From contig NZ_NESI01000004.1 of the NCBI RefSeq assembly GCF_002778325.1, positions 239,643 to 303,642 on the forward strand: 64,000 nt of DNA. The letters run 5' to 3'. The position numbers and the translations under genes were made by a program. The stretch comes from Limnohabitans sp. B9-3. GTDB lineage: Bacteria; Pseudomonadota; Gammaproteobacteria; Burkholderiales; Burkholderiaceae_C. The notes beneath the pieces were generated by a model. The model was not told the origin of the DNA. It searched no databases and saw only the letters and a list, made by a program, of their open reading frames with translations. Shown here piece by piece: positions 1 through 8,578 of the stretch (positions within the stretch are counted from its first letter, which is position 1; every line of letters begins with the position of its first letter).

Positions 1-499
1 GCCCTTGGCCAACGGCCACAGCATGCTGCCTCCCCGCGTGGATGCCCGTTTGATGCACGACCTCGAGCTGACTGGCACCGAAAAAGTGTTGGTCATTGGC
101 GTGGGCAGCGGCTATTTGTGCGCGCTTGTTGCAGGCCGCGCTCAACGCGTGATTGGCTTGGAGATGGACACCGAATTGGCAGCCACCGCCCGCGACAACC
201 TGCAACGTGCGGGCGTGAGCCACGTGGATGTGCGCGTGGCCAACGGCAACCAAGGTGCTGCAGGCGATGCCCCTTTCGACGCCATCGTGCTCGGTGGCTC
301 GGTGGCTGAAGTCCCCCAAGCTTTGCTACAACAACTCAAAGTGGGCGGCCGCCTGTTGGCCATCGTGGGCCAAGACCCTGTGATGTGCGCCACCTTGTTC
401 ACCCGCACCGGCGACGCCGCCTGGAACAGCAAGGCCTTGTGGGATACCACGGCGCCACGTTTACAAGGCTTTACAGAGCCCAGCCGTTTCCAGTTCTAA
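1..499 (+). CDS. pcm: Protein-L-isoaspartate O-methyltransferase family protein (left-truncated)
   Basis: Pcm-type enzymes use S-adenosylmethionine to methylate abnormal L-isoaspartyl residues and so start their repair. The visible 164 residues contain the SAM-binding glycine motif VLVIGVGSGYLCALVA, the acidic residue ending the next strand (GLEMD), and the later FDAIVLGG strand. The usual family length is about 210–220 residues, so roughly the first 50 are missing off the left edge and the TTG at position 5 is unlikely to be the real start. It is followed after 9 bases by a rhodanese gene and then tolC, an order familiar from Burkholderiales. Some members of this subfamily lack proven isoaspartyl activity, so the substrate is inferred. 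Confidence 0.8.
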   Translation, partial: PLANGHSMLPPRVDARLMHDLELTGTEKVLVIGVGSGYLCALVAGRAQRVIGLEMDTELAATARDNLQRAGVSHVDVRVANGNQGAAGDAPFDAIVLGGSVAEVPQALLQQLKVGGRLLAIVGQDPVMCATLFTRTGDAAWNSKALWDTTAPRLQGFTEPSRFQF

Positions 500-508
500 A
501 AGTTCGGC

Positions 509-850
509 ATGATCGACCAAATTCAACCCGCCCAGCTCTCAGACTGGATCGCTGCCCACGCCGCCGACGGCCCTACCGTTGTGCTGGATGTGCGTGAACC
601 TTGGGAAATTCAAACCGCTTGTGTGACCGCGCAAGGGTTTGAGTTGGTCAAGATGGTGATGCACACCATTCCCGCTCGGCTGGATGAACTCGACCGCGAC
701 CGCCCCATTGCTTGCCTGTGCCACCACGGTGCGCGCAGCATGCAAGTGGCCGCTTTTTTGGCCCAACAAGGCTTTGCCCATGTGGCCAACATTGCGGGCG
801 GCATTGACGCTTGGTCGGCGCAGGTGGATGCCACCGTGCCCATGTATTGA
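509..850 (+). CDS. Rhodanese-like domain protein
   Basis: Single-domain rhodanese of 113 residues, a sulfurtransferase fold that carries sulfane sulfur on a catalytic cysteine. The N-terminal VVLDVREPWE strand is typical. The active-site loop is CLCHHGARS, where the cysteine followed by HHGAR forms the six-residue loop ending in arginine, as expected for an active rhodanese. No signal peptide is present, so it is cytoplasmic. It starts 9 bases after the methyltransferase stop and ends 17 bases before tolC, so the three are probably co-transcribed. The physiological sulfur donor and acceptor cannot be read from sequence. Confidence 0.88.
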   Translation: MIDQIQPAQLSDWIAAHAADGPTVVLDVREPWEIQTACVTAQGFELVKMVMHTIPARLDELDRDRPIACLCHHGARSMQVAAFLAQQGFAHVANIAGGIDAWSAQVDATVPMY

Positions 851-867
851 TTGACAGAAAGACACCT

Positions 868-2244
868 ATGAAGCTCTCGCGCACCCTGTTTCGCACCTTG
901 CCCCTCGCCGCTGCGGCCGCCTTGACATTCGCCAGCGCCGCGCAAGCCCAAAGCTTGGTCGACATGTACGAGGCAGCGCGTGGCTACGACGCCAGTTTCA
1001 TTTCGGCCAAAGCCCAGTTTGAAGCCAACTTGGCCAAGGCCAACCAAACGCTGGGCGGCGTGCTGCCGAACATTGCGTTGTCGGCGAGTGTGTCGCGGAC
1101 TTACTTTAATTTCCGCCCAGATACGCCTTTCACCCATCCGACAGACCCCACTAAATCTTTATTAGCTTCTGAGCGTTTTTACGGCACAGGTTCCGCCTCC
1201 CTCACGTTGACCCAACCTATCTACCGCCCTGCCGCTTGGGCCGCCTACAAACAGGGCGGCCGTTTGCTTGAGCAAGCCGCTGCGCAATACGAAGCCGCCG
1301 AGCAAGACCTGTTGGTCCGCGTTTCGCAAGCCTACTTTGATGTGCTGACCAGCGAAGACAGCTTAGCGTCGGTCAAAGCTCAAAAAGAAGCCGTGCAAGA
1401 GCAACTGGCCTCAGCCAAACGCAACTTTGAAGTGGGCACCTCTACCATCACCGGCGTGCGCGATGCACAGGCCCGTTTTGACCTGAGCACCGCCCAAGAA
1501 ATTGCCGCTGAAAACGACCTGCGCATCAAACGCTTAGCGCTGGATTTGGCTGCAGGTGTGAGCAACGCCAAACCCAAAGGCCTTGCCAAAAATTCGACCT
1601 TGATTGCTGCGCCCGCAGAAGATGTCAGTGTTTGGGTCAGCCAGTCTGAAGCAGCCAGCCCCGCTGTGCGCCAAGCGCAGTTGGCTTTGAGTGTGGCGTC
1701 ACTTGAAGTTGACAAAGCGCAGGCTGGACACAAGCCCACATTGGATGCACAACTGTCCTACTCAGGGGTGCGTAACGATGGGGGCAACGTCACCGGCACC
1801 GTGTCGTCACACATCTACAACCCCTCTGCTGCCCTCGTCTTGAACGTGCCCATCTTCGCGGGCTTCTCTACGCAATACCGCATCAAAGAAACCGTGTCTT
1901 TAGAAGACAAAGCACGTTCCGACTATGAGAACGCACGCCGCAACACCGCCCAAGCCACACGCACCGCCTACTTTGGTCTGGTCGCGGGTTTGAGCCAAGT
2001 CAAAGCGCTGGAAGCCGCCGAAGCCTCCACCCAAAGTGCGTTGGATGCCAACAAACTGGGCTACTCGGTGGGCGTGAACATCAACATCGACGTGTTGAAC
2101 TCACAAAGCCAGCTTTACCAAACCAAACGTGACTTGGCCAAAGCACGCTACGACGTGTTGGTGGGTAACCTCAAACTGCGCCAAGCCAGCGGCACCTTGA
2201 CGCCGAAAGACTTGCAGCCGATCAACGCTTTGCTGGCCCCTTAA
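868..2244 (+). CDS. tolC: TolC family outer-membrane efflux protein
   Basis: Outer-membrane channel of type I secretion and tripartite efflux systems, 458 residues. The ATG at 868 is preferred over the longer in-frame reading because it begins directly with a Sec signal peptide (MKLSRTLFRTL, hydrophobic core, cleavage near AQAQS). The mature protein shows two repeated helical-hairpin halves, each with the typical beta segment (ASLTLTQPIYRPAAW in the first half, AALVLNVPIFAGFSTQYR in the second) and long Ala/Gln-rich helices. The C-terminal GVNINIDVLNSQSQLYQTKRDL region is characteristic. No adaptor or pump gene is adjacent, as usual for a shared chromosomal TolC. It is convergent with waaA. 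Confidence 0.93.
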   Translation: MKLSRTLFRTLPLAAAAALTFASAAQAQSLVDMYEAARGYDASFISAKAQFEANLAKANQTLGGVLPNIALSASVSRTYFNFRPDTPFTHPTDPTKSLLASERFYGTGSASLTLTQPIYRPAAWAAYKQGGRLLEQAAAQYEAAEQDLLVRVSQAYFDVLTSEDSLASVKAQKEAVQEQLASAKRNFEVGTSTITGVRDAQARFDLSTAQEIAAENDLRIKRLALDLAAGVSNAKPKGLAKNSTLIAAPAEDVSVWVSQSEAASPAVRQAQLALSVASLEVDKAQAGHKPTLDAQLSYSGVRNDGGNVTGTVSSHIYNPSAALVLNVPIFAGFSTQYRIKETVSLEDKARSDYENARRNTAQATRTAYFGLVAGLSQVKALEAAEASTQSALDANKLGYSVGVNINIDVLNSQSQLYQTKRDLAKARYDVLVGNLKLRQASGTLTPKDLQPINALLAP

Positions 2245-2305
2245 ACGCTCGTCTTTACGCCCCTAGTCAGCGCCCAAACCCAGCGTACAAAGCGCTGAAG
2301 CGTAA

Positions 2306-3634
2306 TCAGGGTGCGTTGAGGTAAGGCCGTAGCGCCTGAGCCGTGCGCTGTGCTGCGCCTTTGTGCGCTTGTGAAAACGCCCAGCACGCTTGCACATGCG
2401 CGTTTTCATCAGCCGCTGACGCCACCATTTGCAAAGCCGTGACCACGGCCTCGGCCATATCGGCCACACGCAACGCTGCGCCCGCGGCCTCGGCCAACTC
2501 GGCCGCTTCGGCAAAGTTAAAGGTGTGCGGGCCCATCACCACGGGGCAGCCGCAAGCCGTGGCCTCAATCAAGTTTTGCCCACCCAAGGGCGCAAAACTG
2601 CCGCCCAAAAGCGCCGCATCGGCCAAGCCGTAATACAACGCCATTTCGCCCAAGGAATCACCCAACCAAATGGGGTCATCGGCTTGGGCCACATCGGGGC
2701 CATTCACCCAAGCACTGCGGCGTGACACCACAAACCCACGTTGTGTGATGAGCGCGGCCACCTCGTCAAAGCGCTGCGGATGACGCGGCACCACCAGCCA
2801 ATGCACAGCATGAAAGTGGTGCTGTGCATCCAGCGGCGCATCTTTGAGGGCTTGCAAGGCATCCAACCACATGAGCTCTTCGCCCTCGCGTGAGCTGGTA
2901 AGCAACACCACCGGGCGCGTGAGACCTTGCTTCCAAGCCGTGGCTTGCAGCAGTTGCTGCGCATCGGGCTTGGCGTCAAATTTCAAATTGCCCAACACGC
3001 CGTCGACCTTGGCACCCAGTTGCCGCAAACGCTCAGCATCGGCTTGGGTTTGGGCAAACACCGCCGTCAAGCCTTGGTAAGCCGGACGCGACAACCAAGA
3101 CAAACGCTGGGCTTGGCGCATGCTTTTCTCACTCATGCGGGCGTTCACCAAGAGCATGGGCACATCGGCTTGACGACACAGCGCCACCCAGTTGGGCCAC
3201 ACCTCAGTTTCTAAAACGATGGCGGCACGGGGGTGAAAATGCTGCAAAAACCGCTGCACCACCGCTGGTGTGTCCCACGGTTGCCACACCTGCACATCGC
3301 CATCTTTTATCAAACTGTGGCCTTGTGCGCGCCCCGTCGCCGTGCCGTGGGTCAGCAAAATTTTCAACTCTGGTGAGGCCGACATCGCTTCACGCAAGGA
3401 TTGCAACAACACGGCGGCAGCGCGAGTCTCACCCAGCGACACCGCATGTACCCACACATAGACCATCCCACTTTGTGCCGCACTGGGCTGGGTGTAATAA
3501 CCAAACCGCTCGTCGATGGCCTCTAAATAGCCAGGCTCATCCGCACCACGGCGCTTGAGTTTGCGGCGCAGCAGGGGTTGCAGGGCTTGCAACACCCAGC
3601 CGTAAACCGTGCGCGTCATAGCAGCGCGGCTCAT
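2306..3634 (-). CDS. waaA: 3-deoxy-D-manno-octulosonic acid (Kdo) transferase
   Basis: Transfers Kdo from CMP-Kdo to the lipid A precursor at the inner membrane, the first step of LPS core assembly. The 442-residue protein has an N-terminal membrane-anchoring helix, the acceptor-site motif VWVHAVSLGETRAA with the conserved glutamate, and the C-terminal nucleotide-sugar motif GGQNLIEATACGCPVV. The ATG at 3634 is chosen because it overlaps the waaC stop (ATGA), implying translational coupling; an alternative ATG lies five codons later. It is the third gene of the minus-strand set pmm–waaC–waaA. Confidence 0.93.
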   Translation of the reverse strand: MSRAAMTRTVYGWVLQALQPLLRRKLKRRGADEPGYLEAIDERFGYYTQPSAAQSGMVYVWVHAVSLGETRAAAVLLQSLREAMSASPELKILLTHGTATGRAQGHSLIKDGDVQVWQPWDTPAVVQRFLQHFHPRAAIVLETEVWPNWVALCRQADVPMLLVNARMSEKSMRQAQRLSWLSRPAYQGLTAVFAQTQADAERLRQLGAKVDGVLGNLKFDAKPDAQQLLQATAWKQGLTRPVVLLTSSREGEELMWLDALQALKDAPLDAQHHFHAVHWLVVPRHPQRFDEVAALITQRGFVVSRRSAWVNGPDVAQADDPIWLGDSLGEMALYYGLADAALLGGSFAPLGGQNLIEATACGCPVVMGPHTFNFAEAAELAEAAGAALRVADMAEAVVTALQMVASAADENAHVQACWAFSQAHKGAAQRTAQALRPYLNAP

Positions 3635-4713
3635 GCTTGCAAACACTTTTGCCATGCATGCCACACCGCATCAACCGTGGGGGTGGGCGCATCGATCACA
3701 CTGGTTTGACGGCGTAAACCCTCAGGGCCCGTGCGCCATGCGGTGTCAAAGTTGTAAATCTGCACATGCGGCAAGTCGAGCGCCACCGCGATGTGGCTCA
3801 AACCGCTGTCCACCCCAATCACACCGGTACACGGCGCCATCTGGCTGGTGAGTTGATCCAGAGACATGCGCGGCCAAACGATTGCGCCTGGCAACATCTC
3901 GGCCAAGGCCTCGCTGCGCAAACGCTCTTCATCGTTGCCGTGCGGTAACACCACGTCTAAGCCTGTGGCTTTCAAGCGCTGCCCCAATTCATACCAGTGG
4001 GACAAAGGCCACTCTTTGTCAGCGCGCGAGGTGCCGTGCACGAACACCACGAGGGGGTGCGTCGGCAAAGAATCGGGTGCGTTCACGTTAGCGTTGGGTT
4101 GTGCTTGCCCCAGCCCGTAATTCACCGATGCTGGCACCTCGTAACCCAAAGCTTTGGCGCACAACACACGCCCGCGATCGACCGCATGGATGTACGGCGT
4201 GATGTGTATGGCCACATCGGCCACCCAACGCGTGGGGCGTTCATAGCCTGAGCCATCGGTGCGGTTGGCCATGGCGTAGCGTTTGCCGTTGGGGGCCAGA
4301 CGCGCCAGCCAAGCCACGACAGCCGATTTGGTGAGACCTTGCAAATCGATCACCACGTCATAGGCGTCGCGCTGCAAATCGGCTTTGAAGGCTTGCCACT
4401 CGGCACGGGTTTGTGCACGCGTGTTCGACTTGAAGAAGGCTTTGCGCCAACGGCGCAGCTCACACGGAATCACGCGGTGCACGGCCGCACAGCGCGCCGC
4501 CATGGGCGCAAAGCCACGCTCAACCACCCAGTCAATTTGGGCGTGGGGGAACGCAGCTTGAATGTCCATCACAGCGGGCATCGTGTGCACCACATCGCCC
4601 AAGGACGAGAGCTTGACGATGAGCACTTTCAAGGGTGCTTGACGGCCCGACAAACCAGACGAAGCGGGCGACCCTGATGTGGTGGGCAGGCCCAAGGGTT
4701 CAGTCTCGCTCAA
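3631..4713 (-). CDS. waaC: Lipopolysaccharide heptosyltransferase I
   Basis: GT9 glycosyltransferase adding the first L-glycero-D-manno-heptose to Kdo in the inner LPS core. The diagnostic N-terminal motif KVLIVKLSSLGDVVHTMPA appears after an extra stretch of about 27 residues, and the C-terminal GVIGVDSGLSHIAVALDLP motif is intact, as is the central VVFVHGTSRADKEWP strand. The start at 4713 is a TTG overlapping the upstream TGA stop (TTGA). The family protein normally begins almost at KVLIVK, so the extension may be untranslated and the start is uncertain. Neighbours are phosphomannomutase upstream and waaA downstream. Confidence 0.92.
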   Translation of the reverse strand: MSETEPLGLPTTSGSPASSGLSGRQAPLKVLIVKLSSLGDVVHTMPAVMDIQAAFPHAQIDWVVERGFAPMAARCAAVHRVIPCELRRWRKAFFKSNTRAQTRAEWQAFKADLQRDAYDVVIDLQGLTKSAVVAWLARLAPNGKRYAMANRTDGSGYERPTRWVADVAIHITPYIHAVDRGRVLCAKALGYEVPASVNYGLGQAQPNANVNAPDSLPTHPLVVFVHGTSRADKEWPLSHWYELGQRLKATGLDVVLPHGNDEERLRSEALAEMLPGAIVWPRMSLDQLTSQMAPCTGVIGVDSGLSHIAVALDLPHVQIYNFDTAWRTGPEGLRRQTSVIDAPTPTVDAVWHAWQKCLQA

Positions 4714-6119
4714 TGCGCCGCCTCTTGAAACGCCGCATCGGGCTTCACACGGCGCAACAACGCCAGCATGTCGTGCTCAATGCGGGTCAGCGCTTCTTGG
4801 GTTTGGCCTTCAAAGCGCAACACCAAGACCGGTGTGGTGTTGGAGGCACGAATCAAACCAAAGCCATCGGCCCAGTCGATGCGCAGGCCGTCAATCACAC
4901 ACGCTTCAGGCTTGAACTCGGGCGAAGGCAGTTCGCCCGAAGCCACCAACTGCTGCAGCTCTGCGCTCAAACGGTGGGGCTCGCCCTCGGCGCAGCCCAC
5001 GTTCAACTCAGGCGTGGAGAAACTGGTGGGCAAGGCGTCTAACACCGCATTGGCATCGGGGCTGCGGCTCACGATTTCGAGCAAGCGGCAGCCTGCGTAG
5101 GTGCCATCGTCAAAGCCGTACCAACGTTCTTTGAAGAAGATGTGGCCACTCATCTCGCCGCCCAAAGGCGAATCGACTTCTTTCATCTTGGCTTTGATGA
5201 GAGAGTGGCCTGTTTTGAACATCAGCGCTTGACCGCCCGCTTCGCGAATGGCAGGGGCCAACCGCTGCGAACACTTCACGTCAAACACAATCGCGCCGCC
5301 AGGCACACGCGACAACACGTCGCGGGCGAACAAGGCCATTTGGCGGTCAGGGTAAATGTTGTTGCCGCCTTGGGTGACGATGCCCAAGCGGTCACCGTCG
5401 CCGTCAAACGCCAAGCCCAGTTCTGCGCCCGAAGTTTTCAAGGCTTGGATCAGGTCTTTCAAGTTTTCTGGCTTGCTGGGGTCGGGGTGGTGGTTGGGGA
5501 AATTGCCATCCACCTCGCTGAACAGCTCAACCACGTCGCAACCCAGCGCACGGAAGATGCCGGGTGCCGTGGCACCTGCAATGCCGTTGCCGCAGTCGAC
5601 CACCACCTTCATGGGGCGGCTCAAACGCACATCACCCACGATGCGGGCCACGTAATCGGCCGTCACGTCCACCTGCTTGACGCTGCCGCCCGCTTTGAGC
5701 ACCCAACTCTCCGCTTCCATGATGTGCCGCAGGCCCTGGATTTCTTCGCCGTAAATGGCACGGCCACCGAGGACCATCTTGAACCCGTTGTAGTCCTTGG
5801 GGTTGTGACTGCCCGTGACTTGAATGCCACTCTTGCACAGCGTGCTGGCTGCAAAGTACAACATGGGCGTGGTGACCGCACCCACGTCGATCACTTGCAC
5901 ACCCGCCGAGACCAATCCACGGATCAGGGCCTCTACCAAGGAAGGGCCACTCAAACGGCCATCGCGGCCCACGGCCACCGTGGTTTCACCCGAAGCGGCG
6001 GCGTGGGTGCCAAAGGCACGGCCCAAGGCTTCGGCGACATCGGTATTGAGGGTGGAGGGCACGACACCACGGATGTCGTAGGCTTTGAAGATGGAGGCGT
6101 TGAGTTGCATGGTTTTCAT
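4710..6119 (-). CDS. Phosphomannomutase/phosphoglucomutase
   Basis: Alpha-D-phosphohexomutase interconverting hexose 1- and 6-phosphates for LPS and exopolysaccharide precursors, equivalent to AlgC/ManB. The 469-residue length fits. Visible motifs are the N-terminal FKAYDIRGVVP, the phosphoserine loop TGSHNPKDYNGFK, the metal-binding loop AFDGDGDRLGIV, the sugar-recognition loop GGEMSGHIFF, and the phosphate-binding end RASNTTPVLVLRFE. The ATG at 6119 is listed; a second in-frame ATG at 6110 is possible. It heads a coupled minus-strand operon with waaC and waaA, which supports a role in LPS core sugars. The divergent ogt begins 30 bases away, so the promoters must sit back to back. Confidence 0.93.
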   Translation of the reverse strand: MKTMQLNASIFKAYDIRGVVPSTLNTDVAEALGRAFGTHAAASGETTVAVGRDGRLSGPSLVEALIRGLVSAGVQVIDVGAVTTPMLYFAASTLCKSGIQVTGSHNPKDYNGFKMVLGGRAIYGEEIQGLRHIMEAESWVLKAGGSVKQVDVTADYVARIVGDVRLSRPMKVVVDCGNGIAGATAPGIFRALGCDVVELFSEVDGNFPNHHPDPSKPENLKDLIQALKTSGAELGLAFDGDGDRLGIVTQGGNNIYPDRQMALFARDVLSRVPGGAIVFDVKCSQRLAPAIREAGGQALMFKTGHSLIKAKMKEVDSPLGGEMSGHIFFKERWYGFDDGTYAGCRLLEIVSRSPDANAVLDALPTSFSTPELNVGCAEGEPHRLSAELQQLVASGELPSPEFKPEACVIDGLRIDWADGFGLIRASNTTPVLVLRFEGQTQEALTRIEHDMLALLRRVKPDAAFQEAAH

Positions 6120-6149
6120 TGTAATAAGCCCGCACTATGATCAATTCCC

Positions 6150-6668
6150 ATGAGTCACAGCGCACACCTGCCACGCATCGTTCAAACCGTGCGCACCAGC
6201 CCACTCGGGGCCATGCTGTTGGCCGCAGCCCCGCAAGGTTTATGCGGTGTTTGGTTTGTCGGCCAGCAACATTCGCCAGACAACACCCCATGGCACGACG
6301 ATGACACACACCCCGTTCTGGACGCAGCGCATCAACAGTTACAGGCCTATTTCGACGGCCAACTTCAAACCTTTGCGCTGCCTTTGCAATTCATGACGGG
6401 AACGCCGTTTCAACAAACCGTATGGCGGGCACTCCAAAATATTCCCTATGGGCACACCACCACTTATGGCGACATTGCCCAGCGTATCGGCAAACCCAAA
6501 GCCGTGCGCGCCGTGGGCGCCGCCATTGGCCGCAACCCGTGGAGCGTGGTCGTACCCTGTCACCGCGTGGTGGGCGCCAACGGAGCGCTCACAGGTTATG
6601 CCGGGGGGTTGGATCGTAAAAAACACCTGTTGGCCTTAGAAGCCCGCATGAGCAGTCGAATCAACTGA
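6150..6668 (+). CDS. ogt: Methylated-DNA--protein-cysteine S-methyltransferase
   Basis: Suicide DNA-repair protein that removes alkyl groups from O6-alkylguanine and O4-alkylthymine. The 172 residues include the active-site PCHRVVGANG with the acceptor cysteine, the helix-turn-helix recognition segment YGDIAQRIGKPKAVRAVG with the arginine finger, and the wing TGYAGGLDRKKHLLALE. The absence of an AdaA-type N-terminus makes it Ogt-like rather than Ada. It ends with a TGA immediately abutting the ATG of the next gene, so the two are probably one transcript. Confidence 0.93.
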   Translation: MSHSAHLPRIVQTVRTSPLGAMLLAAAPQGLCGVWFVGQQHSPDNTPWHDDDTHPVLDAAHQQLQAYFDGQLQTFALPLQFMTGTPFQQTVWRALQNIPYGHTTTYGDIAQRIGKPKAVRAVGAAIGRNPWSVVVPCHRVVGANGALTGYAGGLDRKKHLLALEARMSSRIN

Positions 6669-7565
6669 ATGAACGAAACCGTCTTGCCTTGGCGCCAATG
6701 GGTGCCCGAATTTGTGCTGCTCGCGCTGGTGTGGGGCACCTCGTATTTATTCATGCGCGAAGGTGCCTACGCCTTTGGCCCATGGGCCACCTCATGGGTG
6801 CGCGTCAGTTTGGCGGCGTTGATGCTCACGCCCGTGCTGTTGTGGCGGGGCGAGGCCGGATTGCTGCGCCAACATTGGCGCCCCACCTTCTTCGTGGGCT
6901 TGTTGAATGCAGGTATTCCCTTCGCGCTGTATGCGTATGCGCTGCTGCACATCAGCACGGGCTTGTCGTCGATCTTGAATGCCACCACGCCGCTGTTTGG
7001 CGCGGTGATCGCTTGGTTTTGGCTGGGCGACAAACTCAATGCACTGCGGGCCATCGGGCTGGCCTTGGGGTTTGGTGGCGTGGTGCTGCTGGCCAGTGAC
7101 GTGACTGGGGACATTTCGTTCAAAGCGGGTGGCTCAGGGGTGGCAGTGGCTGCGTGTTTGCTCGCCACGTTTTGTTATGGCTTGGCAGGCAGCTTCACCA
7201 AGCGTTACTTGCAGGGCATTCCGTCGATGGTGACCACCAGCGGCAGTTTGTGGGGTGCGAGCTTGGGGTTATGCGTGCCCGCCTTGTTGACTTGGCCTGA
7301 CGCGTGGCCACCTCTTCGGGCTTGGGTCGCTCTGGCCATTGCGGGCTTGCTGTGCACGGCCTTGGCCTATGTGCTGTATTTCCGCCTGATGACGCGCACC
7401 GGGCCCGCTCGCGCCATGACCGTGACCTACCTTGCGCCCGTGTTTGCCAATGTGTTGGGTGTGGTTTTTTTAGACGAGACCGTCACGCTTTGGATGATGG
7501 GCTGCGCCATGGTGATCGTGCTGGGCACCGCCTTGGCCTCGGGCTTGGTTCAACGTCGGACTTGA
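6669..7565 (+). CDS. EamA/DMT-superfamily membrane transporter
   Basis: Inner-membrane protein of 298 residues with ten predicted hydrophobic segments arranged as two EamA repeats of five helices. The first repeat contains LVWGTSYLFMREGAYAFGP and the second the ALAYVLYFRLMTRTGPARA segment with TYLAPVFANVLGVVFLDE, both typical of drug/metabolite exporters of the RhaT/YdcZ type. It starts directly after the ogt stop. The substrate cannot be assigned; family members export amino acids, nucleobases or drugs. The next gene is 99 bases away and likely has its own promoter. Confidence 0.88.
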   Translation: MNETVLPWRQWVPEFVLLALVWGTSYLFMREGAYAFGPWATSWVRVSLAALMLTPVLLWRGEAGLLRQHWRPTFFVGLLNAGIPFALYAYALLHISTGLSSILNATTPLFGAVIAWFWLGDKLNALRAIGLALGFGGVVLLASDVTGDISFKAGGSGVAVAACLLATFCYGLAGSFTKRYLQGIPSMVTTSGSLWGASLGLCVPALLTWPDAWPPLRAWVALAIAGLLCTALAYVLYFRLMTRTGPARAMTVTYLAPVFANVLGVVFLDETVTLWMMGCAMVIVLGTALASGLVQRRT

Positions 7566-7625
7566 TTCAACCCAGTCATTGACTCGTACAAGACAAACCC
7601 TAGGTCTTGGCGCGCTCGAGAAGCA

Positions 7626-7637
7626 TTAGCATGCTAA
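7626..7637. promoter_or_regulatory. 12-bp perfect palindrome, candidate operator
   Basis: TTAGCATGCTAA is a perfect inverted repeat 27 bases before the FAH-family gene. Short perfect dyads of this form are typical of GntR- or IclR-type repressor sites. No cognate regulator is adjacent, so the assignment rests on symmetry and position alone. Confidence 0.4.
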
Positions 7638-7664
7638 CCATTCAATTTAAACGAGGAGTTTTCT

Positions 7665-8537
7665 GTGCGCATTGCCACCTACCGCCATCAAGATCAACGC
7701 CATGTAGGACAAGTGTCTGCCGATGGTCAAACCGTCACCGCCTTTGACGTGCCCGCCGATGTGGCCCAGCACGGCGCGCTGCGTTTGATCGAAACCGTGA
7801 TGGCCGGCGGCACCTTGCCCGCATTGAGCAGCCAAACCGTGGCGGTGGCCGATGTGAAACTCGAAGCCCCCATCCCCCTGCCCCGCCGCAACATTTGGTG
7901 CGTGGGCCGCAACTACCACGAACACGCCAAAGAGCTGTCCACCTCCGTCTTCAAAGACAGCAACACCAACACCCAAGCGTGGCCCATCGTGTTCACAAAA
8001 GTACCCGAGTGTGTGGTGGGCCCGTTTGACGACGTGGTGTTGCCAGGCGGTGCCGTGTCGGACCAAATTGACTACGAATCAGAGCTGGCCGTCATCATTG
8101 GCCATGGTGGCAAAAACATCGCTGCCGCTGACGCCATGAAGCACATCTACGGCTACACCATCGTCAACGACGTGACCGCACGCGACGTGCAAATGCGCCA
8201 CCAACAATGGGACATGGGCAAGTCGTTTGACACCTTCTGCCCCATGGGCCCGTGGTTGGTAACCGCTGACGAACTCGACGGCACAAAGACCCGCGTGCGC
8301 GGCATCATCAATGGTGAACAACGCCAAGATGGCCCCACCGAAAATATGATTTTCGACATCCCCACGCTGATCGAAACCATCTCACGCGGCATCACGCTGT
8401 ACCCCGGCGACATCATCGCCACGGGCACCCCCGCCGGTGTGGGCATGGGCTTGAAGCCACCCCAGTATTTGAAAGCGGGTGACGTGGTGCGCGTCGAGAT
8501 TGACGGCATTGGCCATATCGAAAACAAATTCGTCTGA
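7665..8537 (+). CDS. Fumarylacetoacetate hydrolase family protein
   Basis: FAH-fold enzyme of 290 residues. The family cleaves C–C bonds or isomerises or decarboxylates beta-diketo acids with Mg2+. The family entry motif NIWCVGRNYHEHAKE, the acidic metal-binding segment DYESELAVIIG, MRHQQWDMGKSFDTFCPMGP and the C-terminal TLYPGDIIATGTPAGVG are all present. The start is GTG at 7665, with the ribosome site AGGAG about 8 bases upstream. Members include fumarylpyruvate hydrolase, acylpyruvase and HpcE-type decarboxylase/isomerase, and the sequence does not decide between them. A Bug receptor follows after 41 bases, suggesting use in carboxylate catabolism. Confidence 0.87.
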   Translation: MRIATYRHQDQRHVGQVSADGQTVTAFDVPADVAQHGALRLIETVMAGGTLPALSSQTVAVADVKLEAPIPLPRRNIWCVGRNYHEHAKELSTSVFKDSNTNTQAWPIVFTKVPECVVGPFDDVVLPGGAVSDQIDYESELAVIIGHGGKNIAAADAMKHIYGYTIVNDVTARDVQMRHQQWDMGKSFDTFCPMGPWLVTADELDGTKTRVRGIINGEQRQDGPTENMIFDIPTLIETISRGITLYPGDIIATGTPAGVGMGLKPPQYLKAGDVVRVEIDGIGHIENKFV

Positions 8538-8578
8538 GCGTCCAAGTCACGCCCACAGACAACTGACAGGAGACACCC

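Noticed and set aside
5142..6140. 332-residue open frame antisense to the phosphomannomutase
   Set aside because: His/Val/Gly-rich translation typical of a shadow frame; the opposite strand encodes a complete enzyme with all motifs.
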